This document shows, piece by piece, positions 40,978 to 50,297 of a stretch of DNA of 64,000 bases; the stretch's first letter is position 1, and every line of letters starts with the position of its first letter. Source of the stretch: Bacteroides sp. ET71. GTDB taxonomy: Bacteria; Bacteroidota; Bacteroidia; Bacteroidales; Bacteroidaceae. The notes beneath the pieces were generated by a model, which had not been told where the DNA came from, made no database searches, and worked only from the letters and a program-made list of their open reading frames with translations. The translations under genes were made by a program, and so were the position numbers. The DNA is taken from the NCBI RefSeq assembly GCF_023336905.1, contig NZ_JAMBLS010000013.1:1-64000 (forward strand), written 5' to 3'.

Positions 40978-41727
40978 ATGACCATAGCAGATCAAATATT
41001 AGACTATGCAATGAAGACGGGCGGTCTTTTCACAAGACGTGATCTCCTGAAAGCATTGTGCTCAGGTACGAATGGCGTGTCTGACAAGTCTCTTGTTGTC
41101 ATTTTAAACCGCATGGTCGCCAATCAACAGATTGCAAGAGTTTCTCATGGGACATATCATGTTCTGAATGAACAAAGAAAAGAGTTTGTTTATAGTCCCG
41201 ATGAAGCAGAACGTAATCTCAACCATCATATAAGGGAACGCTATCCGTTTATAGATTACTGTATATGGAGATCATCTGCGCTTACTCCGCTGATGCAGCA
41301 TGTACCTGCATCCAGGATTATGTTTGTTGATGTGGAAAGACTGGCAATGGAGGCTGTCTTTCAGTCGTTACAAGGGCTTGGCATAAACCTGCCGATTCTT
41401 CTCAATCCTACAAAACAGGAATGTGTCAGGTATATTACAAACGATGAGACAATCATTGTGAGGCCATTGATAAGGGAAGCCCCTGTAACAGAAGTTGACG
41501 GATGTCCCGTACCTATGATGGAGAAGATGCTGGTGGATGCCGTAAGCGACAAGGAACTGGTATTCATGCAAGGTAATGAGCTGCACACAATATACGCCAA
41601 TGCTTTCTCCAGTTATTCCATTAATGAAAACCGTCTCTTGCGCTACGCATCCAGACGGAATAGAAAAGATAAGGTAGAAAGAATCTTGAAAAATATAAAA
41701 ATAGAATATGATACATCCGGAAAGTAG
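40978..41727 (+). CDS. abiEi: AbiEi-type antitoxin (type IV toxin-antitoxin)
   Basis: A 249-residue protein from ATG 40978. The N-terminal winged helix-turn-helix (MTIADQILDYAMKTGGLFTRRDLLKAL...LNRMVANQQIARVSHGTYHV) is of the AbiEi/DUF6088 kind; a C-terminal domain follows that in this family is needed for antitoxin activity. AbiEi both counters the toxin and represses its own promoter through inverted repeats, and two such repeats are present. It overlaps the toxin gene by 20 bp, so translation is coupled. Confidence 0.85.
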   Translation: MTIADQILDYAMKTGGLFTRRDLLKALCSGTNGVSDKSLVVILNRMVANQQIARVSHGTYHVLNEQRKEFVYSPDEAERNLNHHIRERYPFIDYCIWRSSALTPLMQHVPASRIMFVDVERLAMEAVFQSLQGLGINLPILLNPTKQECVRYITNDETIIVRPLIREAPVTEVDGCPVPMMEKMLVDAVSDKELVFMQGNELHTIYANAFSSYSINENRLLRYASRRNRKDKVERILKNIKIEYDTSGK

Positions 41728-42778
41728 AACACTGGCATGGATAGAAACCGTTGCCAATGAGAATAATATACGAGATATTGCACTTGTGGAGAAAACAATC
41801 AGGGCCTTCTCCCTGTTGGAAGCCCTTGTCCGCTCAGGATGTCCGTTCCTGTTCAAAGGCGGCTCTTCTCTCTTGCTCCATTTCGACAGCAGCCGGCGAC
41901 TCTCGATAGACATTGATATAATCTGCCCTCCCGGAACCCGGATAGAGGATTATCTTGAAAAATATTCCGCTGAATACGGGTTCGGCAATGTGGAACTGGT
42001 ACAACGCATATCCCGCACGGATGTCCCGAAACAACATGCCAAGTTTTTCTATGAAGTGTCTTATCCGGCAGGGGGCAAACAGGACAAAATCCTGTTGGAT
42101 GTATTGTTTGAGGAAACCCATTATGTCAATGTGATAGAAGCACCTATCCAGAGCCGTTTTCTGAAACAACAGGGAGAACCGGTCATGGTAAAACTGCCCA
42201 GCAAGGAAGACTTGTTAGGTGATAAACTCACGGCCTTTGCTCCGCATACGACGGGGATTCCATTTTTCAAGGGAGACAAAAACTGTTCAATGGAAATATG
42301 CAAACAGTTGTTTGACATCGCCACATTGTTTGACAGCATATCCGATCTGACGGTTACAATAGAAACATTCCAGAGATTCGCTTCTACGGAATTACAATAC
42401 AGGAAAGGCGACGCAAGTGACCTGCAAGCTGTTTTAAGCGACATCTATGATACTGCATTCTGTATTATGCAGAGAGGGCAATACAGACCGGAAGAGTTTG
42501 AATTACTACAGGATGGCATCAAAAGGGTGAGAGGATTTATACACAGCGAGGTGTATAGTATCGAAAGGGCGATAACCAATGCCGCCAAAGCAGCCTATCT
42601 GTCAAAACTTATCGAAAAAGGTATAACGGAAATCAAACACTATAATCCTGGAGAATCCAGTATGTTGGCTGATGCTGTCATTCAATCTCCTATGCCAACA
42701 AAACTCAATAAGCTGAAGAAAACGAACACTGAGGCATTTTTCTACTTGAATGAAATACAGAAATTACAGCTTCAATAG
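41708..42778 (+). CDS. abiEii: AbiEii nucleotidyltransferase toxin
   Basis: A 356-residue protein with the nucleotidyltransferase motifs of AbiEii/AbiGii toxins: LFKGGSSLLLHF (GSS motif), RLSIDIDIICPP (DxD metal site) and KEDLLGDKLTAF (conserved lysine motif). Such toxins transfer nucleotides to cellular RNAs such as tRNA acceptor ends, stop growth, and give phage defence and element maintenance. It is co-transcribed with the antitoxin. Confidence 0.88.
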   Translation: MIHPESRTLAWIETVANENNIRDIALVEKTIRAFSLLEALVRSGCPFLFKGGSSLLLHFDSSRRLSIDIDIICPPGTRIEDYLEKYSAEYGFGNVELVQRISRTDVPKQHAKFFYEVSYPAGGKQDKILLDVLFEETHYVNVIEAPIQSRFLKQQGEPVMVKLPSKEDLLGDKLTAFAPHTTGIPFFKGDKNCSMEICKQLFDIATLFDSISDLTVTIETFQRFASTELQYRKGDASDLQAVLSDIYDTAFCIMQRGQYRPEEFELLQDGIKRVRGFIHSEVYSIERAITNAAKAAYLSKLIEKGITEIKHYNPGESSMLADAVIQSPMPTKLNKLKKTNTEAFFYLNEIQKLQLQ

Positions 42779-42813
42779 GAGGCTTCGGAGTGCTTTAAAA
42801 TATCAAATTATAT

Positions 42814-43698
42814 ATGGCTTCTTTTGAATTTAATCCGATAGCAGATTTCGTAGTATTACGATTTAAATGTCCGGAATGTGGACATGATAATGAGACTGAC
42901 GCATTGTATGTTCCCATGCCAGATTTTACAGCAGAGAACCATAGCGATAGTTGTAATAGCGAAGATTACGAGCATGAATGTCCTAATTGTGGACACCTGT
43001 TTGAAATAACTCTAAACAACGGAATTTATGGTGGTGATGGAGAAATTACGGATGTGGAGGATGGTCTGTCTGTAGAAGAAGAATTTCCCGACAATGAAGA
43101 TGACTACGAGGAGTATAAATCGACATTCTTCGATGAACATGTCAAAGATACCATTGAAGTATTAGACAAAATTGATGTGTTGGATGAAAGGTCGCGCAAA
43201 CTGTTATACCGCACTTTGTATGCGAATGTAATTAGCAGTATGGAAGCATATTTAAGTGACCGTCTAATTCAAAAAGTGATGTCATCTGAAGATACAAAAC
43301 GAAAATTTGTCGAGGGGTTCAAGGATTATAAAGATGAAAAGATAGCAGTTTCGGATATTTTTAAGCATTTGGAGAATATAGATTCCAGGATAATAAAGAC
43401 TTTGCGCGAGATTATATATCATAATCTTCCACGCGTTAAAAATATCTATAATTCCGTTCTTGGAATAAATCTGGGAGAAAAAATCGTAATATCAGATTTG
43501 ATGAAATGTATAGGCATACGCCATGATATAGTACATCGGAATGGGAAAGATAAAGAAGGGAACCTCCAAGATATAAGCAAAGAAGATGTTCTTGAATTAG
43601 CTGAAAAAGTATCTAAATTCATAGGAAACATTGAGTATGAGTTTATGTTCCAAGATATTAACCCCGACGAATCAGAAATTGAATTACCATTTGAATAG
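42814..43698 (+). CDS. zinc-ribbon HEPN-domain protein
   Basis: A 294-residue protein. The N-terminus has a two-knuckle zinc ribbon (CPECGHDN near residue 20 and CPNCGHLF near residue 55). An acidic linker follows. The C-terminal helical domain holds RHDIVHRNG, the R-x4-H signature of HEPN RNases of the RiboL-PSP type. HEPN domains are common in anti-phage and toxin systems. The gene lies 35 bp after AbiEii on the same strand but has AT-rich codons; it may be an independent defence gene or an add-on to the AbiE pair. Confidence 0.75.
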   Translation: MASFEFNPIADFVVLRFKCPECGHDNETDALYVPMPDFTAENHSDSCNSEDYEHECPNCGHLFEITLNNGIYGGDGEITDVEDGLSVEEEFPDNEDDYEEYKSTFFDEHVKDTIEVLDKIDVLDERSRKLLYRTLYANVISSMEAYLSDRLIQKVMSSEDTKRKFVEGFKDYKDEKIAVSDIFKHLENIDSRIIKTLREIIYHNLPRVKNIYNSVLGINLGEKIVISDLMKCIGIRHDIVHRNGKDKEGNLQDISKEDVLELAEKVSKFIGNIEYEFMFQDINPDESEIELPFE

Positions 43699-43780
43699 GC
43701 GTCTCAAAATATAAATCAACTTTCATGTATTATACAGTTTGTCAAATAACACAATCACTGAAAAAGAAGCTGCGACTTTA

Positions 43781-43858
43781 TACTTTATCTGATGTATTAT
43801 TGCGGATAAAGTAGTTTCTCGTAAATTGAGGAAACGGTCCGAGTTTTGTACTTTATCT
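43781..43858. repeat. three TACTTTATC sites, two as an inverted repeat
   Basis: TACTTTATC (43781-43789) and GATAAAGTA (43805-43813) are inverted with a 15-bp spacer. A third copy is at 43849-43857. The gap 43699-44018 holds no gene, so these are candidate protein-binding sites. Confidence 0.55.
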
Positions 43859-43947
43859 TATCAAATAATCGACATAAAGCAAAATCTTACGCCTAAAAAG
43901 TTGCCCTGTTGGAAAGGACACGTCAGATGTAGATTCCAGTAGAAAGA

Positions 43948-43980
43948 GTGAGAGCCGATCCGTCACGGACAGGCTCTCAC
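43948..43980 (-). terminator. terminator of the OmpA-like gene
   Basis: GTGAGAGCC (43948-43956) pairs with GGCTCTCAC (43972-43980). It lies 38 bp past the leftward stop codon, and a pyrimidine-rich TCTTTC follows on the minus strand. Confidence 0.7.
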
Positions 43981-44018
43981 CAATAGATTGACTATATTTC
44001 AATTATGAACAAAAAGAC

Positions 44019-45482
44019 TTATCTGAAATGAAGTTCCACTTTCGTGTGCCGGTTGGCCTCGTCAGGAACATAGTCGGCGATGCCGCCTTCGTATATCCTG
44101 GTAATGCTTTCTGCCGGTAAGCCCCGCTTGATGAGTTCGCCGGCAATATAATCGGCTCTGGCTGTGCTCAGCGTGTTGTTGATGGAAGCTGTGCCTGTCG
44201 CACTGTCCGCCGCTCCAGTGACTTTCACGGACAGTCCGTATTTCATGGCCACATGAGCGATCGCATCAAGATTGACCTTTTGCAGAGAGTCCGTAAGGCG
44301 GGCTGCATTAAGGTCGAAGAAGAAATAGACCGGAGAACCTATACATTCGTCTCCATGCTGCATGAGGGCGAAATAACCGGCCGCAGAAACAGTGTCCGGG
44401 CGGTTGATTGCCGCGTTCCATTTTCCGGGCAGGCTGTCCGTTCCCGCTTTGCTGATGCTGTCCGTATTCATGCCTTGAATACTATCTGTACCCGTTTCTG
44501 TTGCAAGAGACGAATTGCCGTCCCAATGACGGTTCTTCAACCGGGCTCGGAGGGAGTTCAGTCCGCTGTAATTGTTTATGGGAAACCTCCTGTCATCGGC
44601 TTCCATGTCTTCAAACAGGTGTCCGTAAGTATCAAGCAGTCCTTCGATTTCGAGAACCTTCTTCAGCTCGTCCAAAGTCCTTCTTTCCTTGTCCAGCTTT
44701 CCGGCATATTGCCTGTTCCGTTCAGCCAAGGCGTTCGCATAGCCGGTCAGCCACTCGTTGCGCCGTTCATACGGGCGATGGTCAACAGCACGTTTCCAGC
44801 CGACCTTGCCGATGCTGAAAGAGAATCCCGCCGTCAGCGAGAGCATGTGGTCTCCGAGACGGTTCGCTTTTCCGTATCCGTCGAAGTCCTGGAATGTGGT
44901 CGTCCCGGAAAGTTCCATCAGGACGCTTACTCTCCTGGATATGCGGTACTGGCCCTGTATGCCGTATGATATGGCAAGAGGGTTGTGTCCGTTGTCCGCA
45001 TTGTGCAGCAGTCCGAGACCCGCATACGGGGAAAGCCTCCAGCGAACCTCGTCCTGTTTTGCATACCTGTTTCCGAGCAGATTCCACATCAGATCCGCAT
45101 GGACATAATGATATTCCTGTGTGGACAGTTGACTGTTCTTGAAATGCAGCCCGCTGTAATTGACACGGACGCCGACCGACGGTGTGAACCATTTGCCCAC
45201 ACCTATAGTGTACGAAGGCTTGAGTCTTCCGAAAAGGTCTTCACAGCCGAGCGGCGTGCCGAGAAACGCCGATGCCCCTCCGGACAGGCTGACAAACCAG
45301 TTGCCGCTTTTGCGTGTCGGGACTACCACTCCGTCAAGATAAGAGGGCTGCATCGGGCGTAGCATTTCAATGCCATTACTGAAACTTTCATATCGGACAG
45401 TATCGCTGTCCGACGGTGCAGCATTCGCATGGTTGTGCAGCGAACAAAGTGCCGCAAAGAACAAAATGATATGTTTCGTCAT
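44019..45482 (-). CDS. OmpA-family outer membrane protein
   Basis: A 487-residue protein. A signal peptide (MTKHIILFFAALCSLHNHANA) is followed by a beta-barrel-like region with alternating aromatic strands (YTIGVGKWFTPSVGVRVNYSG, RISRRVSVLMELSGTTTF). A coiled-coil segment is next (ERNRQYAGKLDKERRTLDELKKVL). The C-terminal OmpA-like domain (YFFFDLNAARLTDSLQKVNLDAIAHVAMKYGLSVKVTGAAD ... LSTARADYIAGELIKRGLP) should bind peptidoglycan. It follows the MobV gene in the same direction and may tie the transfer apparatus to the cell surface. Confidence 0.85.
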   Translation of the reverse strand: MTKHIILFFAALCSLHNHANAAPSDSDTVRYESFSNGIEMLRPMQPSYLDGVVVPTRKSGNWFVSLSGGASAFLGTPLGCEDLFGRLKPSYTIGVGKWFTPSVGVRVNYSGLHFKNSQLSTQEYHYVHADLMWNLLGNRYAKQDEVRWRLSPYAGLGLLHNADNGHNPLAISYGIQGQYRISRRVSVLMELSGTTTFQDFDGYGKANRLGDHMLSLTAGFSFSIGKVGWKRAVDHRPYERRNEWLTGYANALAERNRQYAGKLDKERRTLDELKKVLEIEGLLDTYGHLFEDMEADDRRFPINNYSGLNSLRARLKNRHWDGNSSLATETGTDSIQGMNTDSISKAGTDSLPGKWNAAINRPDTVSAAGYFALMQHGDECIGSPVYFFFDLNAARLTDSLQKVNLDAIAHVAMKYGLSVKVTGAADSATGTASINNTLSTARADYIAGELIKRGLPAESITRIYEGGIADYVPDEANRHTKVELHFR

Positions 45483-45534
45483 AATCTGATACTTTATTGG
45501 TTGATTCTTTTGATTTATGGGTCAGGGATGCCGG

Positions 45535-46992
45535 TCAACGCTTGGGCTTCCTGCCGATTGCAGGCTTCATCATGCGACTTGCCATCCTCATGCAGCGGAG
45601 AGCCCATGCACGGTTGTCCTCGTCTTCGTCCCGTCCCCATTTGAGGTCGCTCTTGCTTCCGCCTCCGCCATGTGTTTCGGCAAAGGTGGTGGCATCATCG
45701 ACCATGCCCAGGAACAGCAGGGTGGCGCAGTGCATGACCTCTTTCCCTTGTTCCGCTATGGACTGTACAAGAGTGCCGTCAAACATCTGCCGTTCCGGGC
45801 CGGTCATCCGTGCCGAAAGGTCACGGAACTCATTCACCATATTCTCCAGCATCGCGTCCTTGAGCAGACTGTCCACTTTGGAATGGACATCACGGGAGTA
45901 TTTGTAGGCTTCTTCCTTGAGATGTTCCGTCCTCTCCTGAATGGCATCCATGTTCTCTTTGAGGTCGGACAGCTGCCGGTCAGCCAGCTTCAGCTTATCC
46001 TGTTTGTCTGCCAGTTTAAGCTGGATATAGGCAAGCTCCTTTTTCAGCTTGTCCGTCTCGGCGGATATGACATCGGCATCGCCCTTGTGCTCTTTCAGTT
46101 CGTCTTCAAGAACAGCGAGCCTTGCTTCCTTCTCCGCCTGCTTCTTCTGGAGATTTTCCACCATAGAGGTCAATCCCTTGACCCTGCGTTCTGCCAGCCT
46201 GATGTCCGACCGGAGGTCCGAAAGGACTTCCTTATGACGGGCAATCTGCTCCTCGATGGTCGTACATTCCTCCGACAGCATACGGCGGTATTCCTCGGTC
46301 GTTCTGTGACGAGCGCCGGACTCGGCGATGCTGGTACCACGCCGAAGTTCCCACTTACGGTTTATTGCAGCCAATTCGCTGTGAAGCTCACGAAAGCGTT
46401 TGCTCCCTTCAAACTTATCCTTTCCGGAAAAGATTTCTTTGTATGCAAACTTACCGTCCTTGATTGGCAGAAGGGTGCAGTGTATATGAGGGTTCAACTC
46501 ATCCAGATGTACATAGAAGCCTATAATATTCTCCTCACCGAATTTGCTGGATACAAACGCATAAATGTCCTGTGCCCATCTTTCAATTTCCGGTTTTCTT
46601 TTGACTGATGAATTGTCTGCACCTTTGTTAAAATCCACATTTTGATTCCCGAAAGCCAATTCACGCATACGAAGCTGCGAACCGCCAAAGAGAAAGTTTG
46701 CGATTGTACGATACTTTGGTTCCGCCAGTCCTTCATTCTTGTCTCGAATGCCACGACTATGCAGGTTTTCCGCCATCCGTTCAGGGATGCTCTTTGTCTT
46801 GTCCACAGGGCGCACCTTACCGCCCTTGACAATTTCAAAATTCAAGTGTTCTCTGGTCGGATCATAATTCCCTTTGCCTATGGCATGTTCCCATCCTTTC
46901 TCCGTCCACCTCCGTTGGTGCTCATCGCTTTGGGATGTGGAGATACCTGCGGATGGTTTTATATCCATTACCTGTTTCGCTTTTTCTGCCAT
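45535..46992 (-). CDS. MobV-family relaxase
   Basis: A 485-residue protein. The catalytic histidine cluster HLDELNPHIHC (HxDE-x2-PHxH) is typical of MobV/Pre relaxases, and a long coiled coil follows (residues 240-360). It would nick the element's oriT and lead the strand into the recipient. The probable oriT lies just upstream, in the stretch that includes the palindrome AATGAC-TTCC-GTCATT; the nested transposon has inserted right there. It is probably co-transcribed with the OmpA-like gene. Confidence 0.9.
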   Translation of the reverse strand: MAEKAKQVMDIKPSAGISTSQSDEHQRRWTEKGWEHAIGKGNYDPTREHLNFEIVKGGKVRPVDKTKSIPERMAENLHSRGIRDKNEGLAEPKYRTIANFLFGGSQLRMRELAFGNQNVDFNKGADNSSVKRKPEIERWAQDIYAFVSSKFGEENIIGFYVHLDELNPHIHCTLLPIKDGKFAYKEIFSGKDKFEGSKRFRELHSELAAINRKWELRRGTSIAESGARHRTTEEYRRMLSEECTTIEEQIARHKEVLSDLRSDIRLAERRVKGLTSMVENLQKKQAEKEARLAVLEDELKEHKGDADVISAETDKLKKELAYIQLKLADKQDKLKLADRQLSDLKENMDAIQERTEHLKEEAYKYSRDVHSKVDSLLKDAMLENMVNEFRDLSARMTGPERQMFDGTLVQSIAEQGKEVMHCATLLFLGMVDDATTFAETHGGGGSKSDLKWGRDEDEDNRAWALRCMRMASRMMKPAIGRKPKR

Positions 46993-47073
46993 GTTATCTG
47001 TTTATTATATCGGACAATCCGTTGTGCCCAGCTTGCTGTCCGCCTGGCACCTCTCCCAATGACGGAAGTCATT

Positions 47074-47089
47074 TGGGGTATTAGGCTAC
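47074..47089 (+). repeat. attL of the nested mobilizable transposon
   Basis: TGGGGTATTAGGCTAC, identical to 56770-56785. It lies between the MobV gene and the cargo genes, and joins the backbone palindrome GACGGAAGTC to the transposon. Confidence 0.85.
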
Positions 47090-47577
47090 TGACAAACAAT
47101 AACATTATGTTCTGTTGTATATTATTGTATTTCAACAATATAAATATGAATTTTAGACATTGAGAAAATAAGGTTAATTCTAAAAATGTCACTATAATGT
47201 CACACTTTTAGATGAAGCAACGACCAATAGTAATTCCAAATATTACAGAAATAGTCTGGTTTATACTCTGTCAATGGGCGAATTTCAATTAAGCTATATC
47301 AGTTGTCGGGGGAATTATTGAATATTCTTGAAAGTAAATGCCTTGAGTAGATTAGATATGAGCCAATAAGGGTACAAACTTTAATCTATAAATGAACATA
47401 AAATGTTTTGCTACAACTATAATATGTCTATACGAAAAAATGTTATGTCGCCTCAAAACAGAAAAGGACATCAACAATAAGAGTTAATTTGCTTAAACCT
47501 AACGGGGAAAGAATAGTCTAATAATTGATTAGGTTATTTCTTTTCGCTATCTTTGAAATGCCATTAAATGATAAGTT
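47090..47577. other. left end of the transposon, gene-free, with arm-site-like repeats and a cargo promoter
   Basis: AT-rich. Two AATGTCAC repeats lie at 47185-47192 and 47196-47203; the same repeat occurs twice near the right end. A promoter (TTG 47525-47527, 20 bp, TATCTTTG 47548-47555) precedes the first cargo gene. No other gene is visible. Confidence 0.65.
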
Positions 47578-48210
47578 ATGGAATCAAATAGCCGGATAAA
47601 AGAAGGCGAATGGTTTTGTGCCATTGAGGGCTTGGCCATTCTTGACAAAGTATATGATTTTTATTTTGAGGAATATGACCGTATCCCTCAAAATAAGAAG
47701 ATAGGCGACTATAACCGTTCTATAGTTCAATACAGACTGTTCTGCGATTATGACGGGCATCCAATAAAACGGAACAGATGTAAGATTTCCGAGGCGGACT
47801 ATTGCAGTCCGATGTGTGCGAAATACGAGAAGGTGTTAAAAAGGAGCATCAAGGATATTCCCAAAGAATATGCCTCGTTTGTCAGATTCTTGAAAACTCC
47901 CCAAGAAAAAAGGAGTTGGGAACTGGTTTCTTATGCCATACCGGAAGGTCTTCATAAAGAAGCAATTCAAGACTTTGAGAAAATTCAGAAGAATTTGCCT
48001 CCTAAATTTACTTTTTCGGATTTGCTAAAAATTGCCACGGACAATCAATGTATTATCAATATGACTGATTCTGTAGAATACACTTGCGGTATTCCTTTAT
48101 GGATTAGCGTCACTCTCAGCTACATTTTGGGTAATTACGCCGGAAAGAGGGTCTTGTTTGACAGATTTGATTATAAGATTGGAGGAACGGAGGCAAACGA
48201 TGAGATTTAA
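47578..48210 (+). CDS. hypothetical cargo protein
   Basis: A 210-residue soluble protein (MESNSRIKEGEWFCAIEGLA...) with six scattered cysteines (FCDYDGHPIKRNRCKISEADYCSPMC). No family recognised. It is the first of six short genes carried between attL and the transposon's relaxase; its end overlaps the next gene by 11 bp, suggesting paired function with that membrane protein. Confidence 0.6.
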   Translation: MESNSRIKEGEWFCAIEGLAILDKVYDFYFEEYDRIPQNKKIGDYNRSIVQYRLFCDYDGHPIKRNRCKISEADYCSPMCAKYEKVLKRSIKDIPKEYASFVRFLKTPQEKRSWELVSYAIPEGLHKEAIQDFEKIQKNLPPKFTFSDLLKIATDNQCIINMTDSVEYTCGIPLWISVTLSYILGNYAGKRVLFDRFDYKIGGTEANDEI

Positions 48211-48601
48211 CAAATGGCTTCCTATTGTTTCGGCAATAAACATTGCTCTGTTAGGGTTGGCAATATATGTTTTTGGGCTGTATCAACATAGGGCAAGCAT
48301 TGTGGCATCCCAAACTCCGATTACAAATTTTTCTATATTGGAAGTAAATTATAGAAAGCTTGGTTCATCCGTTAAAATAGCATATAACGGCAAAGAATAT
48401 TATACAGGCATACCTATACCCTATTCCAAACGTAAGACCGAGAACGTTGAAAAATTAGCGTATTACTACGACGCAAAGAACGATACCATATTCTGGGAAA
48501 GGGAACTTAACAAAAGGTATGTCGTGTTCTATTTCATCGTGTTTTTATTTTCATTGCTACTTTGGGCATATCCTGAAGTGCGGAAAGGAGGTAAGCGATG
48601 A
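48200..48601 (+). CDS. two-segment membrane protein, cargo
   Basis: A 133-residue protein from ATG 48200, behind a purine-rich GGAGGAACGGAGG. Segments near residues 8-28 (LPIVSAINIALLGLAIYVFGLY) and 108-128 (YVVFYFIVFLFSLLLWAYP) span the membrane; the part between is probably extracytoplasmic, resembling DUF3592-type proteins. Membrane immunity proteins of this topology protect against toxins acting at the inner membrane; that is inference. Confidence 0.6.
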   Translation: MRFNKWLPIVSAINIALLGLAIYVFGLYQHRASIVASQTPITNFSILEVNYRKLGSSVKIAYNGKEYYTGIPIPYSKRKTENVEKLAYYYDAKNDTIFWERELNKRYVVFYFIVFLFSLLLWAYPEVRKGGKR

Positions 48602-48816
48602 AATTCATATACCTTATATTTTTCGGCATATTGTACGTGTTCAATTTTGTCATGGACTTCTTTCGTTATATAGGAGCCGCCGTGCGTTATATTTTCTTCA
48701 AGGTGATAGGGCGCAAACGCTCGTACCATGATTTGTGGATGGAAAGTGAAGTGATAAATAATATATGCGGTTTGGGTTTTCTGCTGACTTTGATTGTTGC
48801 TGTGATGTTTTTGTAA
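48598..48816 (+). CDS. small membrane protein, cargo
   Basis: A 72-residue protein with hydrophobic segments at both ends (FIYLIFFGILYVFNFVMDFF and ICGLGFLLTLIVAVMFL). It overlaps the preceding stop by 4 bp (ATGA), so the two membrane proteins are translated together and may form one complex. Confidence 0.6.
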   Translation: MKFIYLIFFGILYVFNFVMDFFRYIGAAVRYIFFKVIGRKRSYHDLWMESEVINNICGLGFLLTLIVAVMFL

Positions 48817-48824
48817 ATAATATT

Positions 48825-49172
48825 ATGGGTATTATGGAACAAGCTGATAAAAGAACAGATATAAATAATTTCTGCCCTATTTGTGGATATCCACTTGGCA
48901 ATTACAATCCGTGGGGTGTTGATGGAAAGACTCCGACATACGATATCTGTCCATGTTGCGGTGTGGAATGGGATAATGAAGATTATACGCAGAAATCCCT
49001 AACAGAATACCGCAATGCATGGCTGGCAACCGATTGGCGAATGGTTCAAGGAACAGTTCAACAAATTAAGGCAGAACATTCGCTGTCCCATACAGCCGCA
49101 AAGGAAAAGCAGGGGGATGAAACTGTAATCGGATATTGCATTGAGAAACAAAAAAGTACCGTCCATAAATGA
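48825..49172 (+). CDS. CPCC-type cysteine-rich protein, cargo
   Basis: A 115-residue protein from ATG 48825 (or 48834). Two cysteine pairs, FCPICGYPLG and DICPCCGVEWDNEDYT, match the short CPCC-family zinc-binding proteins often found next to polymorphic toxins. It ends before a strong terminator, so it closes the first cargo transcript. Confidence 0.7.
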   Translation: MGIMEQADKRTDINNFCPICGYPLGNYNPWGVDGKTPTYDICPCCGVEWDNEDYTQKSLTEYRNAWLATDWRMVQGTVQQIKAEHSLSHTAAKEKQGDETVIGYCIEKQKSTVHK

Positions 49173-49192
49173 CTGATAAACGGTACTTTTTT
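49153..49192 (+). terminator. terminator of the first cargo operon
   Basis: AAAAGTACCG and CGGTACTTTT pair, followed by TTT. The hairpin overlaps the end of the CPCC gene. Confidence 0.85.
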
Positions 49193-49231
49193 TGTAATTT
49201 TGTTATCGGATTTCAAAATAGGAAATATATA

Positions 49232-50260
49232 ATGAAAAGGTATTCCAAAATAGCAATTATCACAGCTTCTATAATTGGCCTATATGTTTTTGCATTGTTG
49301 TCTTTTGGCTTCCCTATACCCAGAGGTCATAAAGTTAACAGTGATTATTATACCTACTATCAAAATATCAGAGGCATATACTATATCTCTGTTGAACATT
49401 CGCTAAACCTGATCAATTACGGTAATTGGGGATACCTCAAAGACGTGGACAAGGCAACATTTATGGTATTAGATGACAACTTGGCAAAGGATGCAACACA
49501 TGTCTGGTTTGGAAGCAAGTTGATAGAAAACGTAGATGCCAAAACATTCCATATCAATGCCAACGGAGTTGCGTGTGATAAAAACAATGTCTATATCCGC
49601 GATTTCTCCAGCAGCAGTTCATTCATAAGACCTTCCCATAGCAGCATAGATGCTGAAACTGCCGAATATTTCGTGTATCGTCTTGGCCGCAGGTCGGATG
49701 AGTGGATACGAGACAAAAATTACGTTTACTACAATGATAAGAGAACTGATGTCGATAGAAACAGTTTTAGGATTATAGGCGAGGATTGGTTTATAGACAA
49801 GAACTATGTCTATCAGACTGTACCTAATTCTAAAACAGGACAGTGGGAACTACAGCGTATAGATTCCTTGCAACATCCTGTTGAGCCGGGGTATCAATAT
49901 TTCCGCAATGGCAGAAATGTTATTTATGGTGATTCTGTAATCGTTCGGAATATAGATATTAAACGTTTTGAGGAAATCGGTGTCGGCAAATATTTAGTTA
50001 ATGATATGCTCTTCTTGAATGGAGAACCTTTCCTCAAAGACTCATTAGATGTAGAAAATGCCACGTTCTATTTTTACGGGCGTATTGCAACCGACAAACA
50101 GTATGTATTCTTTGACAGGAAGCAACTAAATGACATTAACGCCGCTACTTTTCATCAAATTAGCGATGAAGTCTTTGAAGATAGAAACTACATCTATACT
50201 ATAAAAGAAAATTCATGGAACGATGAATATCCGTTCGATAAAAAGAAGAAAGAGTATTAA
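49232..50260 (+). CDS. DKNYY-family protein, cargo
   Basis: A 342-residue protein from ATG 49232; the upstream extension lies in the terminator and is rejected. An N-terminal membrane segment (IAIITASIIGLYVFALLSFGF) is followed by repeated D-K-N-Y/V-V-Y units (CDKNNVYIR, RDKNYVYYND, IDKNYVYQT, TDKQYVFFDR, EDRNYIYT). The unit is that of the DKNYY family, often seen in immunity loci. It probably faces the periplasm. Confidence 0.8.
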   Translation: MKRYSKIAIITASIIGLYVFALLSFGFPIPRGHKVNSDYYTYYQNIRGIYYISVEHSLNLINYGNWGYLKDVDKATFMVLDDNLAKDATHVWFGSKLIENVDAKTFHINANGVACDKNNVYIRDFSSSSSFIRPSHSSIDAETAEYFVYRLGRRSDEWIRDKNYVYYNDKRTDVDRNSFRIIGEDWFIDKNYVYQTVPNSKTGQWELQRIDSLQHPVEPGYQYFRNGRNVIYGDSVIVRNIDIKRFEEIGVGKYLVNDMLFLNGEPFLKDSLDVENATFYFYGRIATDKQYVFFDRKQLNDINAATFHQISDEVFEDRNYIYTIKENSWNDEYPFDKKKKEY

Positions 50261-50297
50261 GAAATCAATCATAAACAGATATTTCTCCAAAAAACAT

